A stretch of DNA of 54,853 nt from an uncultured Lachnospiraceae bacterium (GCA_902789175.1 CADANF010000030.1:1-54853), one strand, 5' to 3'; numbered from the stretch's first letter, positions 9,006 to 18,012 are shown. Numbers and translations are program-made. The notes: a model not told the origin generated them from the letters alone.

Positions 9006-11327
9006 ATGCTAAGAGGGGGGCTTGATTTTTTAATTCCAAAAGATTATCCGGAATTTAAAGATGAGTTCAACAGAAGAAATTTTAATGCATTGAAACTGCT
9101 GACAATTATCGGTATGCCTTTATCGGCTGTTATTTATCTGTCACAGTTATTTATAATAAATAAGTCGAAAGATCTCACTTTACTCAGCGTTTCGATGTTT
9201 TTTTATTTTGCGGTTTTATCCATTTTAAGAGTGGTATTTCTTAAAAAGGAAAATAAATATATTACGTATATTTTATATCTGGTAGAAGTAATGCCTCTTG
9301 TGATGACTATTCTTATGGGCACAGTTCTGGATCCGGATCATCAGGCGCTAACTTTCCTTTTGTTTCTTTCTTTATTTCCAATTTTTATTTATGACATTCC
9401 TTGGAGACTGATCACATTTGAAACTTCATTTGCTATAGCTTTTGCAGTTCTTAGTTTTCTGGTTAAGGAAGAAAGAGTATTTAGGATGGATATGCTGCAT
9501 CTCATGGAATTCTATACTCTGTCCCTTACAGTGCTTATCATTATATTGGCATCTCGAATAGAAATTGTAAGAGTATTTAATAATACTTTAAAAATGTTAG
9601 AAAAGGATGACCTTACAGGACTTTACACGAGAAATGCATTTCTTACCCAGGCAAAGACCATATTAGAGACAGTTGCGTTGTCTGATAGATATCCTGTGGT
9701 TGTTTATATAAATTTCAAAGGTCTTAAACATCTTAATAATGATTATGGACTTAAAAAAGGCGATGAAATTATTTGTTTCATGGCAAATGAGTTAAAGAGG
9801 CTTTATCCGGAAAGAAATATAGCCAGATTTACTGCAGATAAATATGCATTGCTGATATATAGAGATGAATTAAGCTGCATAAAAGAACTGGTCGATAATG
9901 TAGAAAAGTGGTTATATGATCTGGTGGAATCCACAGGTTATAATGAAGCCAGTTACGAAACTTATACCAAAGGAAGGGTTAAGATCGGGTTTTATGAATA
10001 TAAGAAAGGCGATAATGTAAATAAATGCTATGATCATGCTAAAGTGGCAGGAGATAGTATCATTGAGGATTCAGATAGATATATGGCAGAATATGACATC
10101 AACTTCGAAGAGGAAGAAAAAAATAGACATTATGTTCTGAATAATCTTGATAAAGCTATCGAATCCGGCTGGATAAAGGTTTATTATCAGGCAGTAGTAA
10201 GATCTCTTACCGGAAGAATATGTAGTGAAGAGGCCCTTGCAAGATGGGATGATCCGGAAAGGGGAATGTTATATCCTGATAAATTTATTCCATATATTGA
10301 AAAGAACAGATCTACATGGAAATTAGATCTTGAGATCTTAAGACAGGTATTAAAAGATTTTAGGAAAAGAGAAGAAGCTGGACTTAGGCTTGTACCAGTA
10401 TCCATCAATTTTTCAAGATTTGATTTTGAAAGTAGAAATCTGGCTGAAGAAATCGGGGATATAGTTGGTACCTCAGGTTATTCTCCGGATCTTATCATTA
10501 TTGAGATAACAGAAAGCGTTTATTCTGCGGATCCGGATTTTATAAATAAACAGATAGACAGCCTTCATGCTTTAGGATTCAGAGTATGGATGGATGACTT
10601 CGGAAGTGGTTATTCATCACTTAATCTTCTTCAGGATACTAACTTCGATCTTATTAAACTGGATATGCAGTTTATGAGAAATTTTGGTAACAGAACTGAA
10701 TTTATCATGGAAGACATGATAGATATGGCAAGAAAATGCGGAATAGGTACTCTTGCAGAGGGTATTGAAAAAGAAGAACAGTTCGATCTTATGAGAAGAC
10801 TTGGATGTGAAAGACTTCAAGGGTATTATTTTTCTAAACCGGTATCACTGGAAACCATCTTTGAAAGATATAAGAATGGAATGGGAATAGGATTTGAAGA
10901 TCCAGTAAAAGACAGATTCTATGATGACCTTGGAAAGTATAACTTAAACGATCCATTTTCACTGGATACAGGAGAAGGGCATATTAAGATTCAAAAAAAT
11001 CTGCCTTGTGGTATCCTGGAATTCTTTAATGGAGATGGGTCTTATAAATGCATCAGAGCAAATGATGAATATATTGAGTTCCTGAAAAATATCGGATATA
11101 TAAATGATACGGGATGGTATAAAACGGATAATTATATGAAACTTGATTTCTCAGCCCGTCCTTCAAATGATTTTGTAAAAGGAACTATGGAATGCATAAC
11201 TTCAAAACGATGGGAGAATCTTAATACTGATGAAAGAGGATTTGCAGTTACATCTTACATGCATTGGCTAAGTAAGGATCCTGTAACAGGAAATGATCTG
11301 TTGATAGTTGTTGTACTTATGAGTTGA
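9006..11327 (+). CDS. Membrane GGDEF-EAL protein; degenerate GGDEF, intact c-di-GMP phosphodiesterase
   Basis: 773 residues: about six N-terminal membrane segments (residues 27-190), a GGDEF-like domain (about 198-340), an EAL domain (about 365-620) and a PAS-like C-terminal region (about 655-773). The GGDEF signature is replaced by TADKY near residue 277, so cyclase activity is unlikely. The EAL domain keeps E409-A-L, the Asn of INFSRF, the ITE glutamate, DDFGSGYSSL, IKLD and AEGIE, which together hold the metals and c-di-GMP. It should hydrolyse c-di-GMP under control of the membrane or PAS region. ATG 9006 is preceded by AAGAGGGTG. It opposes the diguanylate cyclase at 16293. Confidence 0.88.
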   Translation: MLRGGLDFLIPKDYPEFKDEFNRRNFNALKLLTIIGMPLSAVIYLSQLFIINKSKDLTLLSVSMFFYFAVLSILRVVFLKKENKYITYILYLVEVMPLVMTILMGTVLDPDHQALTFLLFLSLFPIFIYDIPWRLITFETSFAIAFAVLSFLVKEERVFRMDMLHLMEFYTLSLTVLIIILASRIEIVRVFNNTLKMLEKDDLTGLYTRNAFLTQAKTILETVALSDRYPVVVYINFKGLKHLNNDYGLKKGDEIICFMANELKRLYPERNIARFTADKYALLIYRDELSCIKELVDNVEKWLYDLVESTGYNEASYETYTKGRVKIGFYEYKKGDNVNKCYDHAKVAGDSIIEDSDRYMAEYDINFEEEEKNRHYVLNNLDKAIESGWIKVYYQAVVRSLTGRICSEEALARWDDPERGMLYPDKFIPYIEKNRSTWKLDLEILRQVLKDFRKREEAGLRLVPVSINFSRFDFESRNLAEEIGDIVGTSGYSPDLIIIEITESVYSADPDFINKQIDSLHALGFRVWMDDFGSGYSSLNLLQDTNFDLIKLDMQFMRNFGNRTEFIMEDMIDMARKCGIGTLAEGIEKEEQFDLMRRLGCERLQGYYFSKPVSLETIFERYKNGMGIGFEDPVKDRFYDDLGKYNLNDPFSLDTGEGHIKIQKNLPCGILEFFNGDGSYKCIRANDEYIEFLKNIGYINDTGWYKTDNYMKLDFSARPSNDFVKGTMECITSKRWENLNTDERGFAVTSYMHWLSKDPVTGNDLLIVVVLMS

Positions 11328-11361
11328 TCCCTTTTTTGATGAGGGTATAGATTTATAAAAA

Positions 11362-11520
11362 AGGTGGACCTAGTATAACGTTCGCAAAATAACTGGACTA
11401 ATGCGCTGAATGCTTGCTCGAGAGTGCGTCTCAAAAAACGTAGGCGTAGCGGGCTACGCTGAGGATTCCAGTTATTTAAGTGACGTTATACTAGGGGGCT
11501 TTAGTCCTCTAGGTCCATTC
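11362..11520. terminator. Bidirectional terminator between convergent genes, interrupted by a CTAG-flanked repeat
   Basis: GGACCTAG just before the repeat and TCCTCTAGGTCC after it (ending at about 11516) can pair. If the repeat (11370-11494) is removed so that one CTAG remains, the site reads GGACCTAGGGGG, loop CTTTAG, TCCTCTAGGTCC. That is a near-perfect terminator hairpin flanked by A- and T-rich ends. This is a reconstruction from the sequence itself. Confidence 0.5.
11370..11494. repeat. CTAG-flanked palindromic repeat, copy 1 (125 bp, internally deleted)
   Basis: Both ends carry CTAGTATAACGT as inverted repeats, continued inward by AAATAACTGGA in inverted orientation. The inner part contains the hairpin GCGTAGC-GG-GCTACGC. 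It matches the reverse complement of the 180-bp copy at 37608-37787 but lacks the segment between GAGGATT and CCAGTTATT. It is non-coding, although a spurious reading frame runs through it. Confidence 0.8.
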
Positions 11521-11591
11521 TTTGTATCAGGACAAAAAAAATTCTCAATGGCACTGGGGTTATTCCATTTCCATTTTTTCCCTCTTTATAA

Positions 11592-12710
11592 TTATCTTAT
11601 TATAAAGAATAATGCTAAAAGTATAGCAAGATCTACAAGGTTCAGTATAGTAAATACAGCTATATATCTAAGAGGATGGGCCCCTTTCTTTTTTATATAT
11701 AACTGGAAAGTGATGACACTTGCCATGGAAGCGATAAGGGTTCCAAGTCCCCCGAGATTTGTTCCGATTATCAGTTCTTTTCCCTTATCTGTAAAACCTG
11801 AAAGAAGGATGGCACAAGGAACGTTGCTCATTACCTGAGAGCAGAGAATAGAAGTGATAACTTCTCTTCCTTCGATCATTTTTTTTAAGATTTCATATAT
11901 AGCATCAATTCTTCCAAGGTTTCCTATAAGTATAAAGAAGAATAAAAATGATAAGAGAAGGCTGTAATTTACTTCTTTTAACAGTTTAAAGTCGTAAACG
12001 GTAAAGAATAATAAAATGATACAAAGAAGTATCCAGTAATTTAAGATCCTTAAGATTGAAAGGATAGCTATTATAAATAGTACTGAATATATAATGATAG
12101 ATTTAAGATCTATATTAATTATATCAGAAAGGCTGCTTTCTTTATCTAAAGATCTTAAAGGTTCATTTTTTATCAGAAACATTTGCAGCATGATGATAAT
12201 AAAGGAAAGTATCGTATATAAAGCGGTAAGCTTAATAAAATCCACAAAACTTATATCATAAGTAGAAGATAAGAATAAGTTCTGTGGGTTCCCGAATGGG
12301 GTAAGCATACTGCCGAGATTAGCGGCAATAGTCTCTTCAACTAAAGATATGATGATCGTACTTTCAGATACAGAGTTAAGTACTATAAGGGTGAGTGGCA
12401 CCATGGTTACAAGAGCTACATCATTTGTTACAAACATCGAAAGTAAAAATGAAAAAATAGTAAGAAGTGTTACGGCGCGCCTTGCGTGGCTTGCACTGCT
12501 TATCAGCTGGTGGCTTACATAATCGAAGGCCCCGGCTTTTTTTAATCCTGCGGTAACTGCCATAAGGCAAAATAAGAGAACGAGAGTTCTGAAATTTATA
12601 TAATCAATATATTTTTTATCTGGAAAAACGAAAAAGCAGGATATAAATGCTAGTATTCCAGAAATAATAAGAATAGGTTCTTTACTGAATTTGTTTTTTA
12701 GTCTGTTCAT
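11592..12710 (-). CDS. ArsB/NhaD/SLC13-type anion transporter
   Basis: 372 residues with about ten to eleven hydrophobic helices. The half-repeat signature FVTNDVALVTMVPL near residue 80 and the ETIAANLGSMLTPFGNPQNL motif near residue 125 are typical of the ArsB/CitM/SLC13 ion-transporter group. The second half has SNVPCAILLSGF followed by GTNLGGLGTLIASMAS. Substrates in this group include arsenite, dicarboxylates, sulfate and Na+/H+, and nothing nearby narrows the choice. The start has a strong AGGAGGGAAAGAG site immediately upstream on the minus strand. It is monocistronic, divergent from the zinc operon and convergent with the EAL gene. Confidence 0.8.
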   Translation of the reverse strand: MNRLKNKFSKEPILIISGILAFISCFFVFPDKKYIDYINFRTLVLLFCLMAVTAGLKKAGAFDYVSHQLISSASHARRAVTLLTIFSFLLSMFVTNDVALVTMVPLTLIVLNSVSESTIIISLVEETIAANLGSMLTPFGNPQNLFLSSTYDISFVDFIKLTALYTILSFIIIMLQMFLIKNEPLRSLDKESSLSDIINIDLKSIIIYSVLFIIAILSILRILNYWILLCIILLFFTVYDFKLLKEVNYSLLLSFLFFFILIGNLGRIDAIYEILKKMIEGREVITSILCSQVMSNVPCAILLSGFTDKGKELIIGTNLGGLGTLIASMASVITFQLYIKKKGAHPLRYIAVFTILNLVDLAILLALFFIIR

Positions 12711-12786
12711 CTCTTTCCCTCCTGATCACGCCAACACTCCGGATTATAACATGATGAAGGCATCTATAAAAGATAGATTTTCGCTC

Positions 12787-12815
12787 TTGAAATAAATATT
12801 GGATTATGGTATACC
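12787..12815 (+). promoter_or_regulatory. Promoter of the zinc uptake operon
   Basis: TTGAAA (12787-12792), a 17-nt spacer and TATACC (12810-12815). The -10 is part of the palindrome TGGTATACCA. The transcription start would fall in the adjoining Fur-family box. Confidence 0.55.
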
Positions 12816-12838
12816 AATTTGAGAATTATTATCAAATT
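12816..12838 (+). promoter_or_regulatory. Fur/Zur-type operator overlapping the znu transcription start
   Basis: A 23-bp palindrome, arms AATTTGA and TCAAATT, with 10 of 11 pairs matched about the centre at 12827. Its core TGAGAATTATTATCA (12820-12834) differs at one position from the classical Fur-family 7-1-7 consensus TGATAATnATTATCA. Position (right after the -10, 18 nt before the start codon) and target genes favour a Zur-like repressor that shuts the operon when zinc is plentiful. Confidence 0.65.
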
Positions 12839-12856
12839 TACAAAGGAGTGAAAATT

Positions 12857-13885
12857 ATGAAAAAGAATCTTATCAAGAAAATAACTGTATTGTTATTAGT
12901 AGGATTAATGGCTTTCAGTTTTGCTGGATGCGCTGGAAATCAGTCTGAAAATGCAAAAGAAAACAGTAATACATCAAGTGCAAGTTCATCTGTAACAAAT
13001 GCAGATGGAAAGATTAAAGTTGTATGTACTACTTATCCGCAGTATGATTGGGTAAGACAGATAATCGGTGACAAAAAAGATGATTATGAATTGGTACTGC
13101 TTCTTGATAATGGTGTAGATCTTCATAGTTATCAGCCAACAACTGAAGATATTGTGCAGGCTGGCTCTGCAGATCTCTTTATCTATGTTGGTGGAGAATC
13201 TGATGGCTGGGTTGATGATGTACTTAAACAGAAAACTAATCCTGATCTAAAGACTGTAAATCTCCTGGATGCTATTGGCGAAGCTGCAAAGGAAGAAGAA
13301 GTTAAAGAAGGAATGCAGGCTGAGGAAGAAGGTGAAGAAGAGGAAGTTGAATATGATGAGCATGTCTGGCTTTCTTTAAAAAATGCCTCAGTACTTGTAA
13401 ATGTTATAGCTTCAGATCTTGAAGAGATAGATCCGAAGAATAAAGAAGCACTTGAAAAGAATGCTGCTGCTTATAAAATGGAAATTGATCAGCTTGATGC
13501 AAAATATGAAGATGTAGTAAAGAAAGCATCAAAGAAGGCGGTAGTATTTGGAGATCGTTTCCCATTCAGATATCTTGTAGATGATTATGGTATTGATTAT
13601 TATGCAGCATTTGTTGGATGCAGTGCTGAATCAGAGGCATCATTTGAAACTGTTGCATTCCTTTCAAAGAAGGTTGATGAATTAGGACTTAAGAGTGTAC
13701 TTGTTATTGAGTCGTCAAATGAAAAGATTGCAAAATCTGTTATTGCTAATACAAAGGATAAAAATATGAAGATTCTTAAAATGGATTCTCTTCAGTCTGT
13801 TACAAAGGATGAATTAAATGGCGAGAAGAGCTATCTTGGGATTATGACTTCAAATCTTTCTGTTTTAGAAGAAGCGCTTAACTAA
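12857..13885 (+). CDS. znuA: Zinc ABC transporter substrate-binding lipoprotein
   Basis: 342 residues beginning with a lipoprotein signal and lipobox FAGC. It belongs to the cluster A-I metal-binding proteins (ZnuA/AdcA). Candidate zinc ligands are the His in DLHSYQPT and the His in YDEHVWLS. The site often held by a third His reads GDRFPFRYL, a variant I associate with Firmicute members of the family. An acidic loop EEEGEEEEVEYDEH (about residues 151-165) takes the place of the usual His-rich loop. ATG 12857 is chosen over upstream ATG 12806 because AAAGGAGTG lies directly before it. It feeds the ZnuC/ZnuB transporter encoded next. Confidence 0.9.
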   Translation: MKKNLIKKITVLLLVGLMAFSFAGCAGNQSENAKENSNTSSASSSVTNADGKIKVVCTTYPQYDWVRQIIGDKKDDYELVLLLDNGVDLHSYQPTTEDIVQAGSADLFIYVGGESDGWVDDVLKQKTNPDLKTVNLLDAIGEAAKEEEVKEGMQAEEEGEEEEVEYDEHVWLSLKNASVLVNVIASDLEEIDPKNKEALEKNAAAYKMEIDQLDAKYEDVVKKASKKAVVFGDRFPFRYLVDDYGIDYYAAFVGCSAESEASFETVAFLSKKVDELGLKSVLVIESSNEKIAKSVIANTKDKNMKILKMDSLQSVTKDELNGEKSYLGIMTSNLSVLEEALN

Positions 13886-13903
13886 TTTTTTGGAGGATAG
13901 TTT

Positions 13904-14620
13904 ATGTCTTATATGATCTGTAAAGATTTAGTGCCGGGCTACAATGGAAAAGGTATCGTGTCGAAACTTAATTTTTCAGTGAATAAAGGAGATTATTTAT
14001 ATGTTGTGGGTGAGAATGGAGTAGGAAAAAGTACTCTTATAAAGACTCTGCTCAGTTTGATTCCGCCGGTCTCTGGAGAGATCATTCTTTCAGGAGGGTT
14101 TGAAAGAAGTGATATAGGCTATCTTCCGCAAAGAACAGATGCTCAGAAGGATTTTCCTGCCACTGTACAGGAAGTAGTTTTTTCAGGAATCCTTGCAAAA
14201 TCTAAAAGCAAATGGTTTATATCAATAGAAGAAAAAAAAGAAGCTTTAGGAATATTAAAGAGGATCGGTATTTATGATCTAAAGAATAAATGCTTTGCTG
14301 ATCTTTCAGGAGGACAGCAGCAAAAAGTTTTACTTGCAAGAGCACTTACAGCAGCAGGTAAACTGCTTGTGCTGGATGAGCCTGTTACAGGTCTTGATCC
14401 TATAGCTCAAAAAGATATGTATGACTTGATAAATACTCTTAATAAAAATGGAGTTACTATCATCATGATCTCTCATGATGTTCATGCAGTTAAGTATGCA
14501 ACTCATGTTCTTCACATGAGTAATGAAGGCAATTTCTTCGGAACAGCTGATGAATATAAGGAAAGCGAATTTTGGCTTATGTATCATAAAAAGAAGGAGG
14601 CAGTAGTAAATGAGCATTAG
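13904..14620 (+). CDS. znuC: Zinc ABC transporter ATP-binding protein
   Basis: 238 residues with Walker A GENGVGKST (residues 36-44), Q-loop LPQRTD, signature LSGGQQQK near 134, Walker B LLVLDEP near 155 and the switch histidine in MISHDVHAV. It powers the zinc permease encoded by the overlapping downstream gene. It starts 18 nt after znuA with TTGGAGGA as ribosome-binding site and overlaps znuB by 11 nt, indicating translational coupling. Confidence 0.9.
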   Translation: MSYMICKDLVPGYNGKGIVSKLNFSVNKGDYLYVVGENGVGKSTLIKTLLSLIPPVSGEIILSGGFERSDIGYLPQRTDAQKDFPATVQEVVFSGILAKSKSKWFISIEEKKEALGILKRIGIYDLKNKCFADLSGGQQQKVLLARALTAAGKLLVLDEPVTGLDPIAQKDMYDLINTLNKNGVTIIMISHDVHAVKYATHVLHMSNEGNFFGTADEYKESEFWLMYHKKKEAVVNEH

Positions 14621-15464
14621 TGATATATTTCAAAAATTCTCATATTATCTTACATTTCCATTTGTAAGATATGCTATCATAGTTGGAATACTTATAGCTT
14701 TTTGCTCTGCTCTTCTTGGAGTAACACTTGTTCTTAAAAGATATTCATTTATAGGAGATGGACTATCTCATGTAGCTTTTGGCTCCATGGCTATTGCAAC
14801 TGTTATCAAACTTACAAATATTTATTATCTGGTAATGCCTATAACTATTGTGGCTGCGGTGCTTATGCTTTGCGCCAGCAATAATGCAAAGGTTAAGGGA
14901 GATGCGGTTATTGCGATACTCTCTTCAGGGGCGCTTGCTTTTGGTTATCTGGTGATGAATGTATTTGGAGCATCTGCAAATGTTTCAGGGGATGTTTGCA
15001 CCACTCTTTTTGGTTCGATATCTATACTTACACTTTCAAGTGGAAAGGTCTGGTTCTGTCTGGTTGTATGTTTACTTGTATCTGTGATATATTTTCTTAT
15101 GTACAATAGGATATTTGCGGTTACATTTGATGAGAATTTCATGGCAGCAATGGGAGTAAATGTAAAACTTTATAACCTTGTATATGCTATAATAACAGCA
15201 GTGATAATTGTTCTTGCCATGGATCTGGTTGGATCTCTACTTATCACAGCTCTTCTTGTAATTCCATCTCTTACAGCTATGAGAGTGATGAAAAGTTTTA
15301 AGGCAGTTGTTTTTTATTCTGCTTTGATTTCGGTAGTAGGTGCCTTTGTGGGAATGTTTATTGCTATTGTTTCTCCGACATTTCCTGTTGGTTCAACAAT
15401 TGTAATGGTTGATCTCATAATCTTTATCATACATTGTATTATAAAGAGATTTATAAAAAAATGA
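14610..15464 (+). CDS. znuB: Zinc ABC transporter permease
   Basis: 284 residues with about eight membrane helices of the ABC-3 (ZnuB/MntB) family. Family marks include 'ALLGVTLVLKRYSFIGDGLSHVAFG', split here, near residue 30 and LVGSLLITALLVIPSLTA near residue 207. It forms the membrane channel for metal imported by the adjacent binding protein and ATPase. The start overlaps the end of znuC. It is followed after 25 nt by a lipoprotein gene in the same transcript. Confidence 0.9.
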   Translation: MSISDIFQKFSYYLTFPFVRYAIIVGILIAFCSALLGVTLVLKRYSFIGDGLSHVAFGSMAIATVIKLTNIYYLVMPITIVAAVLMLCASNNAKVKGDAVIAILSSGALAFGYLVMNVFGASANVSGDVCTTLFGSISILTLSSGKVWFCLVVCLLVSVIYFLMYNRIFAVTFDENFMAAMGVNVKLYNLVYAIITAVIIVLAMDLVGSLLITALLVIPSLTAMRVMKSFKAVVFYSALISVVGAFVGMFIAIVSPTFPVGSTIVMVDLIIFIIHCIIKRFIKK

Positions 15465-15489
15465 TAAAAGCCTGGGAGGCGTTAGTCTG

Positions 15490-16152
15490 ATGAAAAGAAA
15501 AAATAAAAAGTTGATCTCATATTTTATGATTTTTTCTTTAGTATTTTTAAGTGGTTGTGGTGATCCTTCTTCTAATAAGAGAAGTGGAGGGACAGGAGCA
15601 AAAACTGTTCAGGATGTGCTAGATGAAAGAACAAAGAGTGAAAGTACCACTGAAATAACAACCGAAACAAAAAACGAAACTGAAACCGAGACTGAAGTTA
15701 CAACAGAGGCTAGTACAGCAAAAGCTGCAGATGTTACTGAACCAAAAACAACAGATGCTACAGATGGAGTACTTACATATACCGCAGATCAGATTGATTA
15801 TGACACTACCAATATGAGTAAGGATATGGTTTATGCAACCATATATAATTTCATGATGGATCCTATATCTCATTCTAATGAGATAATTAAGATCAAAGGA
15901 AATCTCATTACGTTATATGATGAAAAGACTGGTCAGAATTATCATTACTGCCTTATAAAGGATGCTATGGCCTGCTGTCAGCAGGGCATGGAATTTGTAT
16001 GGGATGATGGAAGTAAAGTATATCCTGATGACTATCCGCCACAGGATACAGAAATTATAATAACAGGCAGGTTTGAAACTTATAAAGATTCTCCTGATGA
16101 TAAATATACTTATTGCAGACTCAGTGATGCCGTACTTGAAGTAGTAAACTGA
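15490..16152 (+). CDS. Lipoprotein of the zinc operon, cysteine-containing OB-fold-like domain
   Basis: 220 residues: lipoprotein signal with lipobox LSGC, a 60-residue Thr/Glu-rich low-complexity linker (TETKNETETETEVTTEAST...), then a globular domain from about residue 95. The domain includes MVYATIYNFMMDP, a strand pattern IIKIKGNL, 'YHYCLIKDAMACCQQGMEF' with three cysteines, and TEIIITGRFETY. The strand pattern looks like a small OB-type barrel; similar domains occur near zinc permeases in Clostridia, which is from memory. Being last in a zinc operon, it could hold or deliver zinc at the cell surface. The function is inferred from context only. Confidence 0.6.
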   Translation: MKRKNKKLISYFMIFSLVFLSGCGDPSSNKRSGGTGAKTVQDVLDERTKSESTTEITTETKNETETETEVTTEASTAKAADVTEPKTTDATDGVLTYTADQIDYDTTNMSKDMVYATIYNFMMDPISHSNEIIKIKGNLITLYDEKTGQNYHYCLIKDAMACCQQGMEFVWDDGSKVYPDDYPPQDTEIIITGRFETYKDSPDDKYTYCRLSDAVLEVVN

Positions 16153-16217
16153 TTTGAGACAGTGAACTTACAACACAAAATATTTAGATTTTTTTTCCCA
16201 CTTTTATTTTAATTAAT

Positions 16218-16262
16218 TACCGTAGTGATGTATAATATTTATATATTATTGCGGTTTTTTGC
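16218..16262 (+). terminator. Probable terminator of the zinc operon
   Basis: ACCG near 16218 pairs with CGGT near 16252, enclosing TATAATAT/ATATTA complementary tracts, followed by TTTTTT (16255-16260). The stem is AT-rich and imperfect. Confidence 0.5.
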
Positions 16263-16292
16263 TATTAATTTGGGGTTTGGGAGGATAATAAA

Positions 16293-17939
16293 TTGCATTC
16301 TATAAGATATAGGCTTATTGGAATGGTGACAGGAATGGTACTTGTAGTTTCATTATTCCTTGGTTTGATAAATATAAAAAATATCAATAAATTTGAAACA
16401 GATGAAGCATCTATGTCCATGAATGAGATGTGTTACAAAAATGGAGAGCAGGTAAATCTTTTATTGATAAGAGCTGAGGATATTGTTAAATATGTTGGCA
16501 GTGCCATGCAAAATTATATCACTGGTCCAAATGACCTGGATAATTATCATTTTAGAAAAAATTTAAAAAAATATCTGTCACAGACATTCCTTAATGCGAC
16601 TGCAGATATTGATGGAATAGATACATTTTACCTGCATTTTAATGTGGATAATGTCCAAAATGATGGATTCTGGTATATTAAAAATGCAAAGACTGGAAGT
16701 TATGATTCAGTTAAGATAGTTGATGTTACTAAATATGATTCAACCAACGAAGGTAGGACCAGATGGTATTATAAGCCTGTGGAAGCAGGGGAAGCAGTAT
16801 GGCTTAGTCCATATTTAAATGAGAATATAAGCGTATATATGATCTCGTATTGTATGCCAGTTTATTCTTATGGAAAGCTTGTTGGCGTTGTTGGAATAGA
16901 TATCAACTTTGAGAGTATAAAAGAACTTGTTAAAGGTATGACTATCTATAAAACTGGATATGCATATATTTCTTCGGGAGAGATAGGAAAGGTATATTAT
17001 CATCCGGAGATTCCATCAGGAATAAGTGGAGCTGGCGGAGATATAGAATTTACAAATAATGAGGAATTATTAAATGAAACTTCTTCGGGAGACAAGTTGG
17101 TATCATATACATATGCCGGGGAAAAGAAGGCCATGGCCTTTGAAACTCTAAGAAATGGTATGATACTTGTCCTTACAGCCCCGACGCAGGAGATTTTTTC
17201 CGAACGACAAAAATCCATAACAGAAGCTATAGCGGTTATATGTATAGCATATATAATTGCTTTTATTGTAGTAGTTTCATCATCTGAACATATCATAAAA
17301 CCTTTGATGAAACTTACTGAAGCGGCAAAGCGGATACAGGAAGGTGATTATGATTTTACTATCGAAAAAAGTTTCGATGATGAGGTAGGAGAATTAGCAG
17401 ATGCTATGAATGCCTCTCTTGTTAAGATCAATGAATCTGTATCTACCATTAAAAAAATGGCTTATCATGATGAATTAACAGGCGTTAAGAATCATACAGC
17501 CTATGAAGAAGAGGTAAGAAAATTAGAGCAGTCAATCAAAGATGGTGAGGCAGAATTTGGAATCGTCATGTTAGATATGAATGGTCTTAAGGCTATAAAT
17601 GATAATTATGGACATTCCAAAGGAGATATTGCCATCAGGCTTATGAGCAGTGTCATCTGTGATACATTTGAACATAGCCCGGTTTTTAGAATTGGCGGTG
17701 ATGAATTTGTAGCGGTACTTAAAGGCAGAGATTATGATAATAAGAAGGAATTGCTTGAAAAATTAAAACCTTATCAGAAGGCGAAAGATTTAAATGATTC
17801 TGAGCCATGGCTTAGTGTCTGCGTTGCTGTAGGTTATTCAGAATTTGTTGCTGGAAAGGATAAAGAATTCCTGGATGTATTTAAAAGAGCAGATGATGCC
17901 ATGTATCAGAATAAAAAAGATTTAAAAGCAGGCAGATAA
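16293..17939 (+). CDS. Sensor diguanylate cyclase (dCache-like, HAMP, GGDEF)
   Basis: 548 residues. A membrane helix at about 8-28, a large extracytoplasmic sensor (about 30-300) with dCache-type features (WYYKPVEAGEAVWLSPY, a GVVGIDINFESI strand), a second helix at about 308-328, HAMP (about 330-382) and a GGDEF domain from about 390. The GGDEF motif is intact in FRIGGDEFVAVL (about 468-472) and the substrate loop LDMNGLKAINDNYGH is present, so it should make c-di-GMP. No RxxD inhibitory site is visible five residues before the motif. The start is TTG 16293 behind GGGAGG (16279-16284). Confidence 0.87.
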   Translation: MHSIRYRLIGMVTGMVLVVSLFLGLINIKNINKFETDEASMSMNEMCYKNGEQVNLLLIRAEDIVKYVGSAMQNYITGPNDLDNYHFRKNLKKYLSQTFLNATADIDGIDTFYLHFNVDNVQNDGFWYIKNAKTGSYDSVKIVDVTKYDSTNEGRTRWYYKPVEAGEAVWLSPYLNENISVYMISYCMPVYSYGKLVGVVGIDINFESIKELVKGMTIYKTGYAYISSGEIGKVYYHPEIPSGISGAGGDIEFTNNEELLNETSSGDKLVSYTYAGEKKAMAFETLRNGMILVLTAPTQEIFSERQKSITEAIAVICIAYIIAFIVVVSSSEHIIKPLMKLTEAAKRIQEGDYDFTIEKSFDDEVGELADAMNASLVKINESVSTIKKMAYHDELTGVKNHTAYEEEVRKLEQSIKDGEAEFGIVMLDMNGLKAINDNYGHSKGDIAIRLMSSVICDTFEHSPVFRIGGDEFVAVLKGRDYDNKKELLEKLKPYQKAKDLNDSEPWLSVCVAVGYSEFVAGKDKEFLDVFKRADDAMYQNKKDLKAGR

Positions 17940-17964
17940 GGACCATAAATAAAGAATCATAAAT

Positions 17965-18012
17965 AAAAAAATCCCCTTTGGCTTAACATAAAACCTTAGG
18001 GGATTATTTTTA
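17965..18012. terminator. Bidirectional terminator between the cyclase and TetR genes
   Basis: AATCCCCT (17970-17977) pairs with AGGGGATT (17998-18005), with A-rich sequence before and T-rich sequence after. It serves both convergent genes and overlaps the stop codon of the minus-strand gene. Confidence 0.75.

Noticed and set aside
11410-11838. 142-codon plus-strand ORF
   Set aside because: It starts inside the CTAG-flanked repeat and then runs antisense to the SLC13-type transporter; it has no ribosome-binding site and no protein-like features.
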